Source: Bathynomus jamesi
Taxonomy: Eukaryota > Arthropoda > Malacostraca > Isopoda > Cirolanidae
Length of the DNA stretch: 64,000 nt
Direction: 5' to 3'
Assembly (NCBI GenBank): GCA_023014485.1
Contig: JAJOZX010012114.1
Coordinates: 1-64,000, forward strand
Part shown: piece after piece, positions 52,839-63,990 of the stretch
How positions within the stretch are numbered: the stretch's first letter is position 1
How the letters are laid out: every line of letters begins with the position of its first letter
Notes under the pieces: model-generated
Databases searched by the model: none
What the model was told of the DNA's origin: nothing
What the model saw: only the letters and a program-made list of their open reading frames with translations
Position numbers and translations under genes: made by a program

Positions 52839-53668
52839 GATAAGAAGACCTTTCAGAGAATAGACGAGCGTCTTGGTGATAGAGGATCATTCAACGAGCG
52901 AGTTTCAGATGGTGGTAGACCAATCACCGCCAGAACTGTTGAGTTCGAGGAGCGGGTCCTGGATCGCGTGGAGGAACATCCTGGTGTCAGCACCGGAAGG
53001 ATAGCAGCAGCAGAGGGTGTAAAATACACAACTGTGTGGAGAATTTTATAGGAACAACAGCTTTACCATATCACATTCAGAGAGTATAAGGCCTTACTGA
53101 AGCTGATTTCACACCACGAGAGGTTTTTATATTTGCTTCCTTCAACAGTGTGCTCACGATCCTCTTTTTTTATCCTCCTTGTTGTTTTCTGATGAGGCTG
53201 CCTTCACAAGAAATGGCGTGATCAATTTTAACAACACTCATCACTGGGCCGAAGAGAATCAGTATGCCATCATCCAGTCAAGGCACCAACAACAATTTAG
53301 TATCAATGTATGGGCAGGACTTATTGCCGACAACTTAATCGGTCCTTTTGTTTTGCATGGAAGATTAAAAGGAGAATCCTATTCCAATTTTTTAATGAAT
53401 GATTTAAGCGATTTACTAAATGAAGTTCCTCTTGGTGTCCGACGTCGTATGTGGTTTATGCATGACGGAGCTCCGCCTCATTTTCGTCGGGTAGCCAGAA
53501 ACTATTTGGATGACCATTTTCCTGATAAATGGATAGGCCGTGGAGGACCCATTGCGTGGCCTGCTCGTTCCCGGACCTGAATCCACTCGATTCTTACTGT
53601 GGGGTCATCTGAAATCCATCGTTTACGTGACACCCACTGACAACGTTGAAATGCTTCGCCAACGTGTA
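52839..53668 (+). pseudogene. M2 transposase, main part
   Basis: An N-terminal region with GGRPITARTVEFEERVLDRV and an HTH-like TGRIAAAEGVKYTTVWRIL ends at an in-frame TAG (about 53050). The open frame 53179-53580 holds LFSDEAAFTRNG (first Asp), MHDGAPPHFRRVARNYLDDH (second Asp) and GGPIAWPARS. One base is missing near 53572, after which SPDLNPLDSY-type sequence with the third Asp appears in another frame. Spacing of second to third Asp is 41, as in M1. It then runs to LRQRV at the M3 insertion point. Confidence 0.85.
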
Positions 53669-55229
53669 CGGGGCTCCAAAAAATCTTAGCACCCCCGCCC
53701 ATGGCCTAAACCCACGCTTCTCAAACTAGGGGTCGCGTAAATATTATTGGGGGTCGCAGAAACATTTGAAAATATTATTTTTTTCATAAATATACAGTGT
53801 TAGTACTTATTGCTTTTATGACATTGAGTCAAGGGTCGCGAAAAAATTTGTCTGATCCAAAGGGGTCGCAAGTGCAAAAAGTTTGAGAAGCCCTGGCCTA
53901 AACCATTAGAGGTACAGTAAAACTAAACATACCTTACAAAAGAGAATTTAACCCTGCATTTAATGAGAAACAATTAAAACTTGGTGTTCCGGCCATTGGC
54001 TTCCAAGACAGCCTGAATTCGCTTTGGGTAGCTTGCCAAAAGTGACGTGAATAGATCTTGATCGTTAGGCAAATTTGCTGAAACAGTTTCAATGTGTTGT
54101 GTCATTGTATCCTTCGAAAATCGATTTGCTGCAGGTTCTTGAAACAAGAGACATTCAACCCTATCCTTTATAACTGATCCAATGTGTTCACAGACGTTCA
54201 GGTCAGGAGAATTTCCTGGCCATTCTTCATTTCCAAAGAAATCGATCTCATGGTTCCGCAACAACTGTTGAGTGGCTAATACCTTAAAGCAGGGGGCCTT
54301 ATCTTGCAGAAGTGTGACCTGATCGACATCCATAACATTGTTTGGGTTTCTTAGAAAAGGAATGACATGCTGGGATAGAATAATATCACGAAAATACTGT
54401 CCATCCCAACTCTGACCATTTGGCTTCAGCACCCACATGAGCTTCTTTGCAGTGAACAAAACAAACACACCAACACAGTCTGGACTTTTTAATAATTCGC
54501 GATAATGTTCATTGTCATCGATTTCATCTGGTGTTGTGTCCACACTCGATCATTTTGGTAGTTAGGCCGACGTGTTACGTAAACAAAAAATTCATCGGAG
54601 ACAGCTAAATGCATGAAATCATCCACATCCCAATCTTCAAGATAATGGGTAAACCACATTCTGTCATCGATGTTAAGTGAGTTTTTCTTGGCTTTGGAAG
54701 TTCATGCCAAGGCTTTAAACCTTGCCAATGACGGTACAGTCGAATGATCTCACCACTAACGATCTTTCCTCTCAACACTTCGATCTCTCTAGAAAGTTTA
54801 GCACAGCTATTTTTCCGCTTACGCGTACCGCTTTCAATGATGTCCTTTGTTTCCTGAGAGAGTGGCAAATTTGGGCGCCCAGATTTGGTTGTATCCATTT
54901 CACATTCATCCAAAGTTTTATTCAAATTTCTTTTGACGAAGTCCTCACTTCTTCGCAACTTTTTGGCAACCCATGAACGTGTTATAAAGGTGGCTCCAGC
55001 ATCACGAGCTTCCAGAAATGTTATTGCTCGTATGCGATCTATCACACGTTGCCTCTCCGAATCACCAATTAATTGAGAAGCCATTATATTATCACTTTGT
55101 CAGCTAGAGTGATTTTAATACCTGTCATAAATAAAGAATTTTATATATTTTTATAATCACTAAAAACTATTTCGATATAAGTAAACATGTAAGCTGCAAA
55201 TGGGGGGGCTAAGGTTTTTTGGAACCCCT
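53669..55229 (-). mobile_element. Tc1-like element M3 (DD37E), nested in M2
   Basis: Inverted ends: CGGGGCTCCAAAAAATCTTA on the left and, reversed, AGGGGTTCCAAAAAACCTTA on the right. TA flanks each end (53667-53668 and 55230-55231). Removing M3 and one TA rejoins the M2 coding sequence in frame across the junction. Length 1561 bp. Confidence 0.9.
53974..55084 (-). pseudogene. M3 transposase, two frameshifts
   Basis: It starts MASQLIGDSERQRVIDRIRA (55084) with an N-terminal HTH (RSWVAKKLRRSEDFVKRNLN). The frame fails near 54690; the middle, with AVSDEFFVYVTRR and the first Asp, reads in another frame; a further change near 54550 leads to the open frame 54543-53974. There LLQDKAPCFKV holds the second Asp and GNSPDLNVCEHIGSVIKDRV the Glu. 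I count 37 residues between them (DD37E), as in a Tc1-like group known from mosquitoes. C terminus VLEANGRNTKF is typical in length (about 370 residues). Confidence 0.87.
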
Positions 55230-55356
55230 TAGAACGAGGATGCCAGAAAATCCGAGCAACACCTAGAATGTTTAAACACGTCAAGCAGTCTACGACGAGG
55301 CGTGGTCAGGCGTGTATTCAAGGGAAGGCGGTCATTTTTAGCATTTCTTTTAAAGG
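55230..55356 (+). pseudogene. M2 transposase, C-terminal remnant
   Basis: Continues M2 beyond M3: GCQKIRATPRMFKHVKQS and RRGQACI, then a shift to GGHF, an in-frame TAG where such proteins have Glu, and HFF before a stop. GGHFEH-type ends are standard for this mariner group. Confidence 0.8.
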
Positions 55357-55497
55357 TAAGGCGGATACTTGCTGGAACACATAACGGGCTGCAACTCGGA
55401 ACAAAGCGATTTCGGGCATATGTTTATATAAACTTTTTTCATTGTTTTCAGGTCCTGAATCCATCCTGAAAGTGCGTCCCACATGTTATGAAACACC

Positions 55498-55985
55498 ATA
55501 TATATATATATTATAATATATATATATACACATAGGTTGTTTCCTATATACAGTTTTACTTCGAGATGGTAAAATTCCAAAACGTGGTCTAATAAGGTTG
55601 ATTTTACCTTGTTGAGAATCATCAGGTAAGGTGTGGTCACTGACCATGGGGAAAAAAATGGAAAAATGTCTGCCGAATTGTGGACAGATAAGTTTTTCTT
55701 CTTTTTTTTTATCCATCTTTATCAATACTTTTTGTCTTCCAGAACCTTCGTCGGTAGCTTACTTAAGTATATATTCATTTAGTATAAATTTGGGTTACAG
55801 AAACCTGTTTCTGATTTTGAAGAACATTTTTGCGTGCTTGCGCAGGTGACGTCACAATAAGCACATGGAAGACCTACGTTTTGTTTATTAATTACTCCTT
55901 ACTTATTCTAGGAGACTACGTCGTTATTAGATTACTATTATTAACTCGATATTAATTTCCAAACGCTCGTTTATTAATTAGTTAA
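55498..55985. other. spacer, no gene seen
   Basis: (TA)n at 55498-55526, then unique sequence. It includes a candidate CRE/ATF-like palindrome, GTGACGTCAC (55848-55857), about 130 bp before the next frame. The 72-codon frame here shows no motif. Confidence 0.5.
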
Positions 55986-55989
55986 TAGC

Positions 55990-56448
55990 ATGGCACCCCC
56001 GTCAAGTACTTGCAGTCGCTGTAAAGGAAAGTTTGCCTCTTACGCGTTTATTTTGACTAATAATAATGATCACTTAGTTTGCAGGTGGTGCTCAAACATG
56101 GAATTGCTGAGGAACGAGCTGGAGCGTGAGAGGGAGGCCAGAGTGAGGCTTGAAGAAAGGGTGGTGCTCCTGACGGCAAAGTTAGAATCCCTTGGGCCTT
56201 CTGAGAGGAGTTATTCTTCAGTCACGGCCCCTCCTGCCTCATTTTCTACTAATGATATAAATAATACTTATAGCCCTCTCTCTTCCCATAGTTACCGACC
56301 CTTCGTGCAAGTGCGTAATGGAGCCCCATTGAGACAACCTAAGACTTGTCTACCGTTATTAACGAACAATAAGTTTTCTGTTTTAGGCTTCGAACCATCA
56401 GATCCCTTAAGGGTTGCTCTTCATTCATCGGTTAACATACAGTATTAA
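55990..56448 (+). CDS. zinc-ribbon and coiled-coil protein, possible LINE ORF1
   Basis: 152 residues from ATG at 55990. CSRCKG (9-14) and CRWC (36-39) give a CxxC...CxxC zinc-binding pattern, followed by a charged heptad-like coiled coil (NELEREREARVRLEERVVLLTAK, residues about 46-68), then a Ser/Pro-rich tail. This layout fits ORF1 of jockey/CR1-type LINEs, and LINE remnants lie on both sides, but it could be another transposon gene. I do not recognise a specific family. The frame ends abruptly, so it is probably truncated. Confidence 0.5.
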   Translation: MAPPSSTCSRCKGKFASYAFILTNNNDHLVCRWCSNMELLRNELEREREARVRLEERVVLLTAKLESLGPSERSYSSVTAPPASFSTNDINNTYSPLSSHSYRPFVQVRNGAPLRQPKTCLPLLTNNKFSVLGFEPSDPLRVALHSSVNIQY

Positions 56449-56619
56449 AATCTGTTTTCACGTACTGACGCGCCCATTCAACACGCTGCTTCTTGTACCT
56501 GGGTGTTTAATGGTGACAGAATCGTAGGTTTACACGTCTTGCCAATGTTTGGAGGATTCCACATCGAGATGTTCTGGGTACATTATGTATGCCAGCCTAC
56601 TCAAAAACCTCTTTACTTA

Positions 56620-57091
56620 AAGACAATGGATGCTTTGCAGTTTGCGCTTGATTACAGATAACTGCCGCCTTGTCACTTTTCTTATAGCTCCTTTATCACT
56701 TCGCTGCCTCAGTTTGGTACCCTCCGCTACAAACTTGTTTACAGTTCGATAAGCTCTGCCAAACTGCTCCGCAATTTCAATAGATTTTATATTTTCAGCG
56801 AGAACTTGACTATTTTTCTTTTCTCAGTTAGTGTTAAAACCTTCTTCTCACCCATTTTCACCATTTAGATCCGTAAATAGAATACTTGCTTAATAATTCG
56901 GAACACAATATTTTACATATTTTTCAATAAAATAAGATAATTATTTTAATTATCAAAATATTTTATCGAAATGAATACTATCACTGCTGCTATATATAGT
57001 GATTATTTGCTACAAATTTCATTGAAATCGGGGAAAAACTTTTGAAAACATTGGAGAAAATGTAATCTGCTTAATAAGTGTGAACGCAGTG
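56620..57091 (-). mobile_element. Tc1-like element fragment
   Basis: The right end, read on the minus strand, starts CACTGCGTTCACACTTATTA, a Tc1-type terminus, and is followed outward by TA (57092-57093). The rest of the element to the left is only about 470 bp; the left terminus is not found. It abuts a LINE fragment into which it seems to have inserted. Confidence 0.65.
56625..56866 (-). pseudogene. Tc1-like transposase N-terminal HTH remnant
   Basis: From 56866 leftward: MGEKKVLTLTEKK, AENIKSIEIAEQFGRAYRTV, NKFVAEGTK, then a basic KGAIRKVTRRQLSVIKRK. This is a helix-turn-helix and the linker before the catalytic domain. No DDE/D motifs follow. Small breaks make it non-functional. Confidence 0.6.
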
Positions 57092-57095
57092 TACA

Positions 57096-57443
57096 TCACC
57101 TTATGGCCGCCTTATACTGACCCCTACTTCTACACATATTCATGTATACTGGTCCTAATCTGGGTCTACCATGAAACCACCACAAATCGTAGGCGTCTTT
57201 CGACTCCCTCTTCAGGGGGGCAATAAAATCATTCCATCCAGGAATAATTTTAGTATGATAGTTGTAAGATTTAATCAGGGGGCTTCCTGCTTCTCTTAAC
57301 AGGGATATTATCTTACTATAATACCTATCTATGAGTTTACAGTGAGAATCATTTGAGCAAGGATTATTACAGGTAAAATGCAAAATTTCTAAATTATTAA
57401 AGAGGTGACCTGTTCTGTCTTTGTATTCTCTTCTCTGTTGCAT
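57096..57443 (-). pseudogene. LINE ORF2 fragment (endonuclease-RT linker)
   Basis: An open 115-residue frame: FTCNNPCSNDSHCKLIDRYY, SKIISLLREAGSPLI, KIIPGWNDFIAPLKRESKDA, YDLWWFHGRPRLGPVYMNMC, SRGQYKAAIR. The IPGWN...A...W...GRP...M...(K/Y)K-AIR pattern is the linker between endonuclease and RT in many jockey/CR1/L2 LINEs. It is cut by the Tc1-like fragment on one side and ends shortly before P2 on the other. Confidence 0.8.
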
Positions 57444-57739
57444 ATTAACATTAGATCAATCGACGCGATTATTCTTACCTATTGAGTTCTTGTTATGTCG
57501 TGAGTAGTATAGCCGCAAAAGGGGAGAGTGCAGGAATGTTGCAATTTATTACGTAATGTTGCAATGTTGCAAAGGGGGGGTGTTGAAAAAAATCCCCACA
57601 AAGGGGGGGTGGGGGATGCTGCAGGTGCAACAAGGGGTCATGAAACTTGGAGGCGGCGTTATCCCCCAAGAGAAAGGAGAGAAAGGAGAGAAAGGAGAAG
57701 AGGTGTTCACCTGGCCGGAGCCAAGTGCATGTTAAGACT

Positions 57740-58470
57740 TCAGCCGAGCAGGCGTTGTCTTATAGACTCCTAATCAGCCAGTTGGCTTAGAAGGCGTAAA
57801 TGGCTTGAGTTGCCAGATAGCGCCATGTATTCAGGCTGAGTTGCCAGTTTGTGCTATATATTTAATTAATTAATTCTAATCGAAGACTGAGTTGCCAGAT
57901 ACCACTTTTTAACATTATTATTGCCAGATACCATTGTATACATTATTATAGACTCCTAATCAGCCAGTTGGCTTAGAAGGCGTAAATGGCTTGTTCAGGT
58001 TGAGTTGCCAGATACCATTGTATACATTATTATAGAGAGTTGCCAGATACCATTGTATACATTATTATAGAGAGTTGCCAGATACCATTGTATACATTAT
58101 TATAGACTCCTAATCAGCCAGTTGGCTTAGAAGGCGTAAATGGCTTGAGTTGCCAGATAGCGCCATGTATTCAATAGAAGGCTGAGTTGCCAGTTTGTGC
58201 TATATATTTAATTAATTAATTAATTCTAATCGAAGACTGAGTTGCCAGATACCACTTTTTAGCATTATTATGGAGAGTTGTCTCACTAAACAATTAAAAG
58301 AATTCGTTCCATTAGCATATTCTCAAATCTACATACACACACCACACGTGTTTGCACTGATGGAGAGTTGCCAGATACCATTGCTCAGGTACACAGTTGC
58401 CAGATTGTACCATTTATTTTCTTAAAAGTTGGTTTAGAATTCCGCTAGTAGGTTTAGAAGGCGTAACATG
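57740..58470. repeat. P2 terminal-region tandem repeats
   Basis: Units of GAGTTGCCAGATACCATTGT + ATACATTATTATAGA (about 35-36 bp; 58010-58115 has three in a row) alternate with CAGCCAGTTGGCTTAGAAGG + CGTAAATGGCTTG units (57772, 57960, 58115). A longer block, from AGTTGCCAGATAGCGCCATG to AATCGAAGACTGAG, occurs twice (about 57808 and 58148). No gene is present; the same unit types occur at lower copy in P1. Confidence 0.85.
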
Positions 58471-58611
58471 ATATAATTATCCAAAAGAATTAAGTAAAAC
58501 AACATTGCATCATTCTGTTTATTATAAATATATAGAAAGTAAATATACATTTCAATAATAATAGAAATGAGGAATATGCATATAATCCGTCAATATAACA
58601 GTACAGGAGAA

Positions 58612-58617
<6 letters not shown>

Positions 58618-58644
<27 letters not shown>

Positions 58645-58758
58645 ATTATGGAGATATATAAAAATAAATATACATTTCAATAATAATAGAAATGAGGAAT
58701 ATCATATATTCAAAAAAATATACACACACACACACACACCACACACACACACACACAC
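58618..58758. repeat. (CA)n microsatellites in a duplicated block
   Basis: CA runs at 58618-58643 and 58722-58758 lie in repeats of AATATACATTTCAATAATAA, AGAAATGAGGAATAT and AATTATGGAGATATATA (58540-58870). Confidence 0.88.
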
Positions 58759-58889
58759 AATTATGGAGATATATAGAATAAATATACATTTGAATGGTCA
58801 ATAATAATAGAAATGATGAATATGCATATAATCCTTCAATATACAGTACAGGAGAAATATCACACAATATATAATACATTTCTTTTTTT

Positions 58890-59933
58890 TTCAAAATACT
58901 AAACTCGCACTTAATCGAGTTTACAATTACATCATTATTGCTCTGCATTACGCAGTATATGCGGTTTAATATATTTCACCGCTTAAGATAGGGAAACCTG
59001 TATTCGATATGAAGGCTTCATATCGTTCAGTACTATTTTGTTTCCCACTTTACAACCGTTGGTAAGTCATCTTTAATACGTCTAGAATACAATCAAAGGC
59101 ACGCACAAAGAGTTCATCGTTAGCTACATTATTAAACACAAGTTTATAAACACGCTTTTCCAATCGAGGTTTTATTTCCACGGACTCGAGCTTTTCAATC
59201 GTGAACTCATCTTCACTCAACATAGCGGCAATTGAAATAATCTTCTAAATCGTTACGACAACTGCGCGTTATATAAAGAAATAGTTCTTCAGGGTGAACG
59301 GTGTAGGTGAGCTCAGCCTTGTACCGATCAATTGCTTTGTACCAAAGTTCATGGTATTTCAAAGAGTCAAAACTTTTTAAATAAACGTCCAGCTCTAGAC
59401 CATTCTCACCTTGTTCAGCCCTACACTCGGTAAAACCCATCGAGCAGAGCGGTGTATGCGTATTCAAGTACTGTATCAAAATAAAGCATATCCGTAACAC
59501 GCGCGTCTAATATAGGTTTCAGCTTGCGGAATCCGACGATTTCAAACATTCTGTCGAGGATGAAACGGTTTCGCGTAGGAACAAGAGCGTTATTATCAGA
59601 AGCATTCTTCCACATCAGCCGTATATCAATGCATGGCCGATCGTTATTTATACACAACGTACATACAACGGCGTATGAGGGTGCGTCACTAATCTGCTCT
59701 CTTCTTGTACCTACGATAGCAGGTATTTTATAACGATCTTCACTCCACTTCTCAACTATCACGAAGATTCTATTCATCTTCTCGACACTTAAATAAACCC
59801 GTTTGTTTGCTTGTCTACATTCCGTTTCCAGTACATAGCTAACGGTACCGGATTTACGCCTGAACACGCGCAACGATTTCGTCACGGACACATCGTACGA
59901 GGCGTTGAGAATGCTGCTCAAAGGAAGTTCCAT
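58890..59933 (-). pseudogene. Polinton gene G1 (uncharacterised), P2 copy
   Basis: Open from MELPLSSILNASYDVSVTKS (59933) to about 59425, then one frameshift near 59435 and a second frame to 59213 ending NCRYVE. The C-terminal part, matching P1 23785-23423, continues in broken form to about 58900. About 360 residues. Conserved blocks with P1: VGTRREQISD, LMWKNASDNN, RMFEIVGFRKLKPILD and EQGENGLELD. No known domain recognised; always minus strand at the Polinton left end here. Confidence 0.72.
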
Positions 59934-60219
59934 CGTATTCGAGGAGCGCACGTCCACTCGGTCCAAGCTCTGAGATAACTATGAGCCGTGTGAGGCACGC
60001 AGGTAGGCAGGAACGGTTCGATGGGCGGCTGACTCGATGATACGTGAATGGGCTTGTTCGAACTCGTATGATCCGCGAGTCGCACCATAATCGAATTGTT
60101 GTACATATTGGGTAGGTGTTTTTCCGCTACAAGAATTAATTACGGTTTTATCACTACCAGACTACGCACCAGACAGTTTCCCTCATGATAATTTTCACGA
60201 ACTAAGCACATTTGTTTTA

Positions 60220-60810
60220 CTAAACATCTTCACACTCCGGCGCACTATTTGAGAGGAACATATGCTCATATTTTTCCTTTCTGCCCATCAAACGATACTC
60301 GTCTCTAAAGTCTGTTAAAAACTCACGCAGGGCACTAGCCACAACCTCACTACGAACCTCATCATGATATACATTAATATAGTGATAAAAATACTTAAGA
60401 TTGTCCATGATCACGAGATTCACATTTTCAGTCGTAGGGTATGAGTAATCGACATGGTGTAACATGACGTAATACCGCTTGTCACACCACCCATCCGCAA
60501 GACCCATTATCCATACCTGCTGCTTCTCTTCTGCACGCGTTGTTTCTTTTACTTCACGGTATATGTGAGACTTTATAAAGTTTAGCTCTACAGCATACTT
60601 CAGCACATCGTCTGTGCAACGAAAATCTTCAACGGTCTCACCAGAACATCCGTAGAGTATTTGTACATCTTGGAACTTCGCACAATCCAATGTGGTTTTA
60701 AAATAGGCATAGGAGGGGGGAATAGGAAGTTTTTCGGTATCCACCACATCCTGGCACTTTGCTGAATACCATTTCATAAACGTTGTACAAGCAATATTAA
60801 AGGTAGCCAT
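60220..60810 (-). CDS. Polinton gene G2 (uncharacterised), P2 copy, intact
   Basis: 196 residues, ATG at 60810 (MATFNIACTTFMKWYSAKCQ). It has no recognised domain, no signal peptide and no membrane segment. Conserved with P1: LPIPPS near the start, QILYG, YREVKETTRAEEK, WCDKRYYVMLHH, and the YFYHYIN(V/I)YHDEV segment. Cysteines and histidines are scattered, without a zinc-finger spacing. It lies between G1 and the polymerase, on the same strand; possibly a DNA-replication accessory or the terminal protein, but that is only position-based conjecture. Confidence 0.75.
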   Translation of the reverse strand: MATFNIACTTFMKWYSAKCQDVVDTEKLPIPPSYAYFKTTLDCAKFQDVQILYGCSGETVEDFRCTDDVLKYAVELNFIKSHIYREVKETTRAEEKQQVWIMGLADGWCDKRYYVMLHHVDYSYPTTENVNLVIMDNLKYFYHYINVYHDEVRSEVVASALREFLTDFRDEYRLMGRKEKYEHMFLSNSAPECEDV

Positions 60811-61230
60811 TTGAATACACGTCTGATCTCCTTTTTTTTCTTCTACTCTGGCGAATACACGTCTGATCTCAAGGGCTTACTGCAGTCGACTGACCACGCA
60901 GGGAATCCCAGATAGTAGCATGACTCACGTTGCTGATCTTACAGTGGGCGGAGCTTAGAACTTTCACCTGCGCACACACACACACACAAAGGAGAAAGTA
61001 AAACGCTAATTAAAACATGATTTATTTAATAAACGAGATATTCAAGTTATATATATATTTACAAATACGATTTAATAAACGAGATATTCAAGTTATATAT
61101 ATATTTACAAATACGATTTAATAAACGAGATATTCAAGTTATATATATATTTACAAATACGTGTAATAAATCAATAGATACATCAAAGATTATATACAAG
61201 ACAAATACGTGTCAGTTAACAATAGGCGCA

Positions 61231-63990
61231 TCAAACGTTATGGTATACAAAGGGTACAGTATCATAGGTACCAGGTAACTGGTAACGTTTCCTATAGGTG
61301 TTACGGCACACCTTCGTACCCCTAAGTTCCTTCACGTCCCCCAGCTTCTGTGCCCGAAAATTGTGGGTGCCTACAATTAGTTGGGGAGGTCGTTCGCCCT
61401 CATCATCGTCCAAACACACTAGATCCTTCAACGATTCAAAGTTAACAACCCGCCGATTCGCATGGTTGAGCGTAATACCCTTTGCCTTCACGATATATTT
61501 CACATCCTCCCCCACCCTGACCCGTACCCCATAGGTTTTAGGTCCAGTTGAGACAAAAGAGTCGGCGTATGCTTTGTCCCCATACTCATCCTTGATCTCA
61601 TCAGTGAGCTCGCCGAGGAACTCCCCAATAGCGGGCATGTATTCACCCTCCCTCTCTGTGAATATCACGCTATCTGTATCGGCATACAATACTCTCCGCC
61701 CAAGAGAATGCAATAGACCCAAAAGTTTTATACGGGCGTAGGCTGTTGTGAAGCTGGCCACAGGTATGTTTGTAACCCTTGAGGTATCTGTTGCCAATTC
61801 AGTGTTGTTGTACTTTATTATGTAAGTATTACCTACATTCACGATCTCCATGACCTCTTTATCGGGAGCATTGGCATAATCCCAGACATCACTATAACTT
61901 TGTGCCAAATGAATGTTCCCTTTGCCGGTATTCTGTGCAAATTTTCCCCATAGACTGTTTAGACACAACTTTGCACTAAAGCGCTTGCCAGGATTCTTTG
62001 CAATTTGGGCACGATCAAGTTGTATACCTTCGCGGTCGCGGTAACGTTGAATATAGGCAGACTTTTCATCTTCGGTATCAACTCCTCGCGGACACCCTGA
62101 TGCCTCAACCTTATCCTTCAAAAAGGCGTTTAAATATGGTGTGAAAAGGTTGGGTAGCTTCTGAAACCTCCACACCTCATGTATCTTCAGTATTCTATAA
62201 CCATCGTACGGCTAGGGCCAACTCAGGACTTGTATATACGCCTCTGATCTTACGCTGGTGGGGTATATGGTTACAATCGCCGTTATCTCTTCCGCGCACT
62301 TCACGCACAGGGGAAACATGAGCTTGTCGTCGATAACGACAGGTAAGATTGGCATCCATAAATTGCGTGGGGGGAGTACGTCTACGAAAGAGAGCCCAAA
62401 GTAACGATCATTCAAATTTCTTGAAAATTCATTGATGGAGGGCAGGTTAGGTCCCACCAGTTTCTCAGGAGCGCCCACGGGGTACGGATTGTTCTTCATC
62501 ACGTATGGGTATAAAGAACAGAAATCGTAGTAATGGAGCTTCACGCCCTCCGTAGGTGGAAAGTATAGTCTGAATGGATTTGTACGTCCTCCAAACAAGC
62601 TATCACCACATTTGAGAGGATCCAGCACCATTGAACGCTTGATCGTGTTTATTTCCTCACGGTACACCTCGTCTGTCTCCATCCGTGCATCATATTCATG
62701 CTCCCACAAGACTTTGTGAGTGAACTGTGATCCTATAAGTTGATCGCGGGTGCGGGTCCATGCAAGACAGTCGGCAGGAGATCTACCGTGGATATCTCCG
62801 GCGATTCCGCACTCAGGACGGGGGCATCCATGCCACCAGCATCCGTTAAAGGAGTACACAGTCTTCACACCAGTGACACGGTTTTCACTTAACCCATCAA
62901 CCCAAAAAACACGTCCATTAATCTTAATGGGTACTTCACCCGTGTTGCGGGCGTGCTTTATGTATACACCTGTCTGTTGCTGTAGGTGTATGAGCCAGTA
63001 AATAGCCTTGTGTCCGTAACTGCGGGGTTGTTTCGGTGAATAATGGCTAAGGTGTCTTTAGGCATGAAGTTATTCTTGAACACCGTAAAACATAATGACG
63101 CGATGGTGGTTGCGACTTGCAGCGGATCGCATTTGAAACGGCCTATGTACATCCTTCTAAAGGCCTGGAAACATACTCTAAGCACGCGCACATCATTCAC
63201 GCAATAACGCTCACATTCATCAGCTATATTATAAGGGTTACTTTCATTAAAACTGTTGTAGTATCGATCAAAGTCTTCACGTTCATCCATACAGTCATAG
63301 TTAAAATAATGTTTGGGTGGTGGTGGGCCTACGTAGTTTAAAGTCTCGCTGGTGAGGAAAGTGTAAGGGAAGTATCCTTTGGAAACTTCAGCTGCTACTC
63401 CCATCACCTTGGGTAGCTTTGCTAATTTACAAGGTGTGAATAATAAAGTGTCTTTAAATTGTACATTGCCTCTTATTTGCATCTGTATTAATTTGTTGCC
63501 TCTTTTCAATGGATCACCTGTAAATATCTCAGAGGATTCGTGTTCAAGCAACTCCTTATAAAGGAACTGCGTGTCAAACTTTGCCCCGTTATGGGCGAGA
63601 ATATACACAGTCATTTTTTTGAACTTGTCGGCTAACTTGACAATATAGGACACAAATAGTTTCACAGGACTATCGCGGACATTCGTTTTAAAAACGTTTG
63701 TCCGTTTACCGCATTTGGGGCACTCGTCACATTCGATCCCCATACACTCATCACAGATGGTCTGGCTCACAAGTAAATGTGGAATTACCTCTTTGGTTTC
63801 AGCGTTCGTATATGTTTCTATATCGTAGTATACAGTTATACAAGGGTTATTTTTAGGCTTAGCATCTTTCATATAACATACATGCTTTACTCCATCCGCC
63901 TTATATTCCTCCTGGCATGTAGGACAGTGAATTTCGTCACACTTGTGCTTAAATTTCCCCAATTATCCATTGTGTGAAACATACCACATT
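61231..63990 (-). pseudogene. Polinton protein-primed DNA polymerase B, P2 copy, few breaks
   Basis: Three long frames: 63962-62958, 62868-62212, 62175-61231, separated by two breaks. Seen in order: zinc-ribbon-like HKCDEIHCPTC; exonuclease motif I YYDIETYT; a second Cys cluster CDECMGIECDECPKC; Exo II LAHNGAKFDTQF; Exo III-like ERYCVNDVRVLR; polymerase motif A in YYDFCSLYPYVMKNNPYP (about 62500-62530); motif B LNSLWGKFAQ (about 61930-61955); motif C YADTDSVIF (about 61665-61690). The spacing with insertions is that of protein-primed family B polymerases. The N terminus lies beyond the window. Stop at 61231-61233. Confidence 0.9.

Larger units (their letters stand above)
52839..55497 (+). mobile_element. 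mariner-type element M2 (DD41D), split by M3, 5' end lost
   Basis: Left part 52839-53668 and right part 55230-55497 are one element; M3 sits between. The right end is CCCACATGTTATGAAACACC, next to TA. No left TIR is found because LINE sequence starts at the other side. Confidence 0.85.

Noticed and set aside
55500..55725. 79-96 codon minus-strand frames with YIYIIIYIY
   Set aside because: They translate the TA-rich M2 terminus and spacer.
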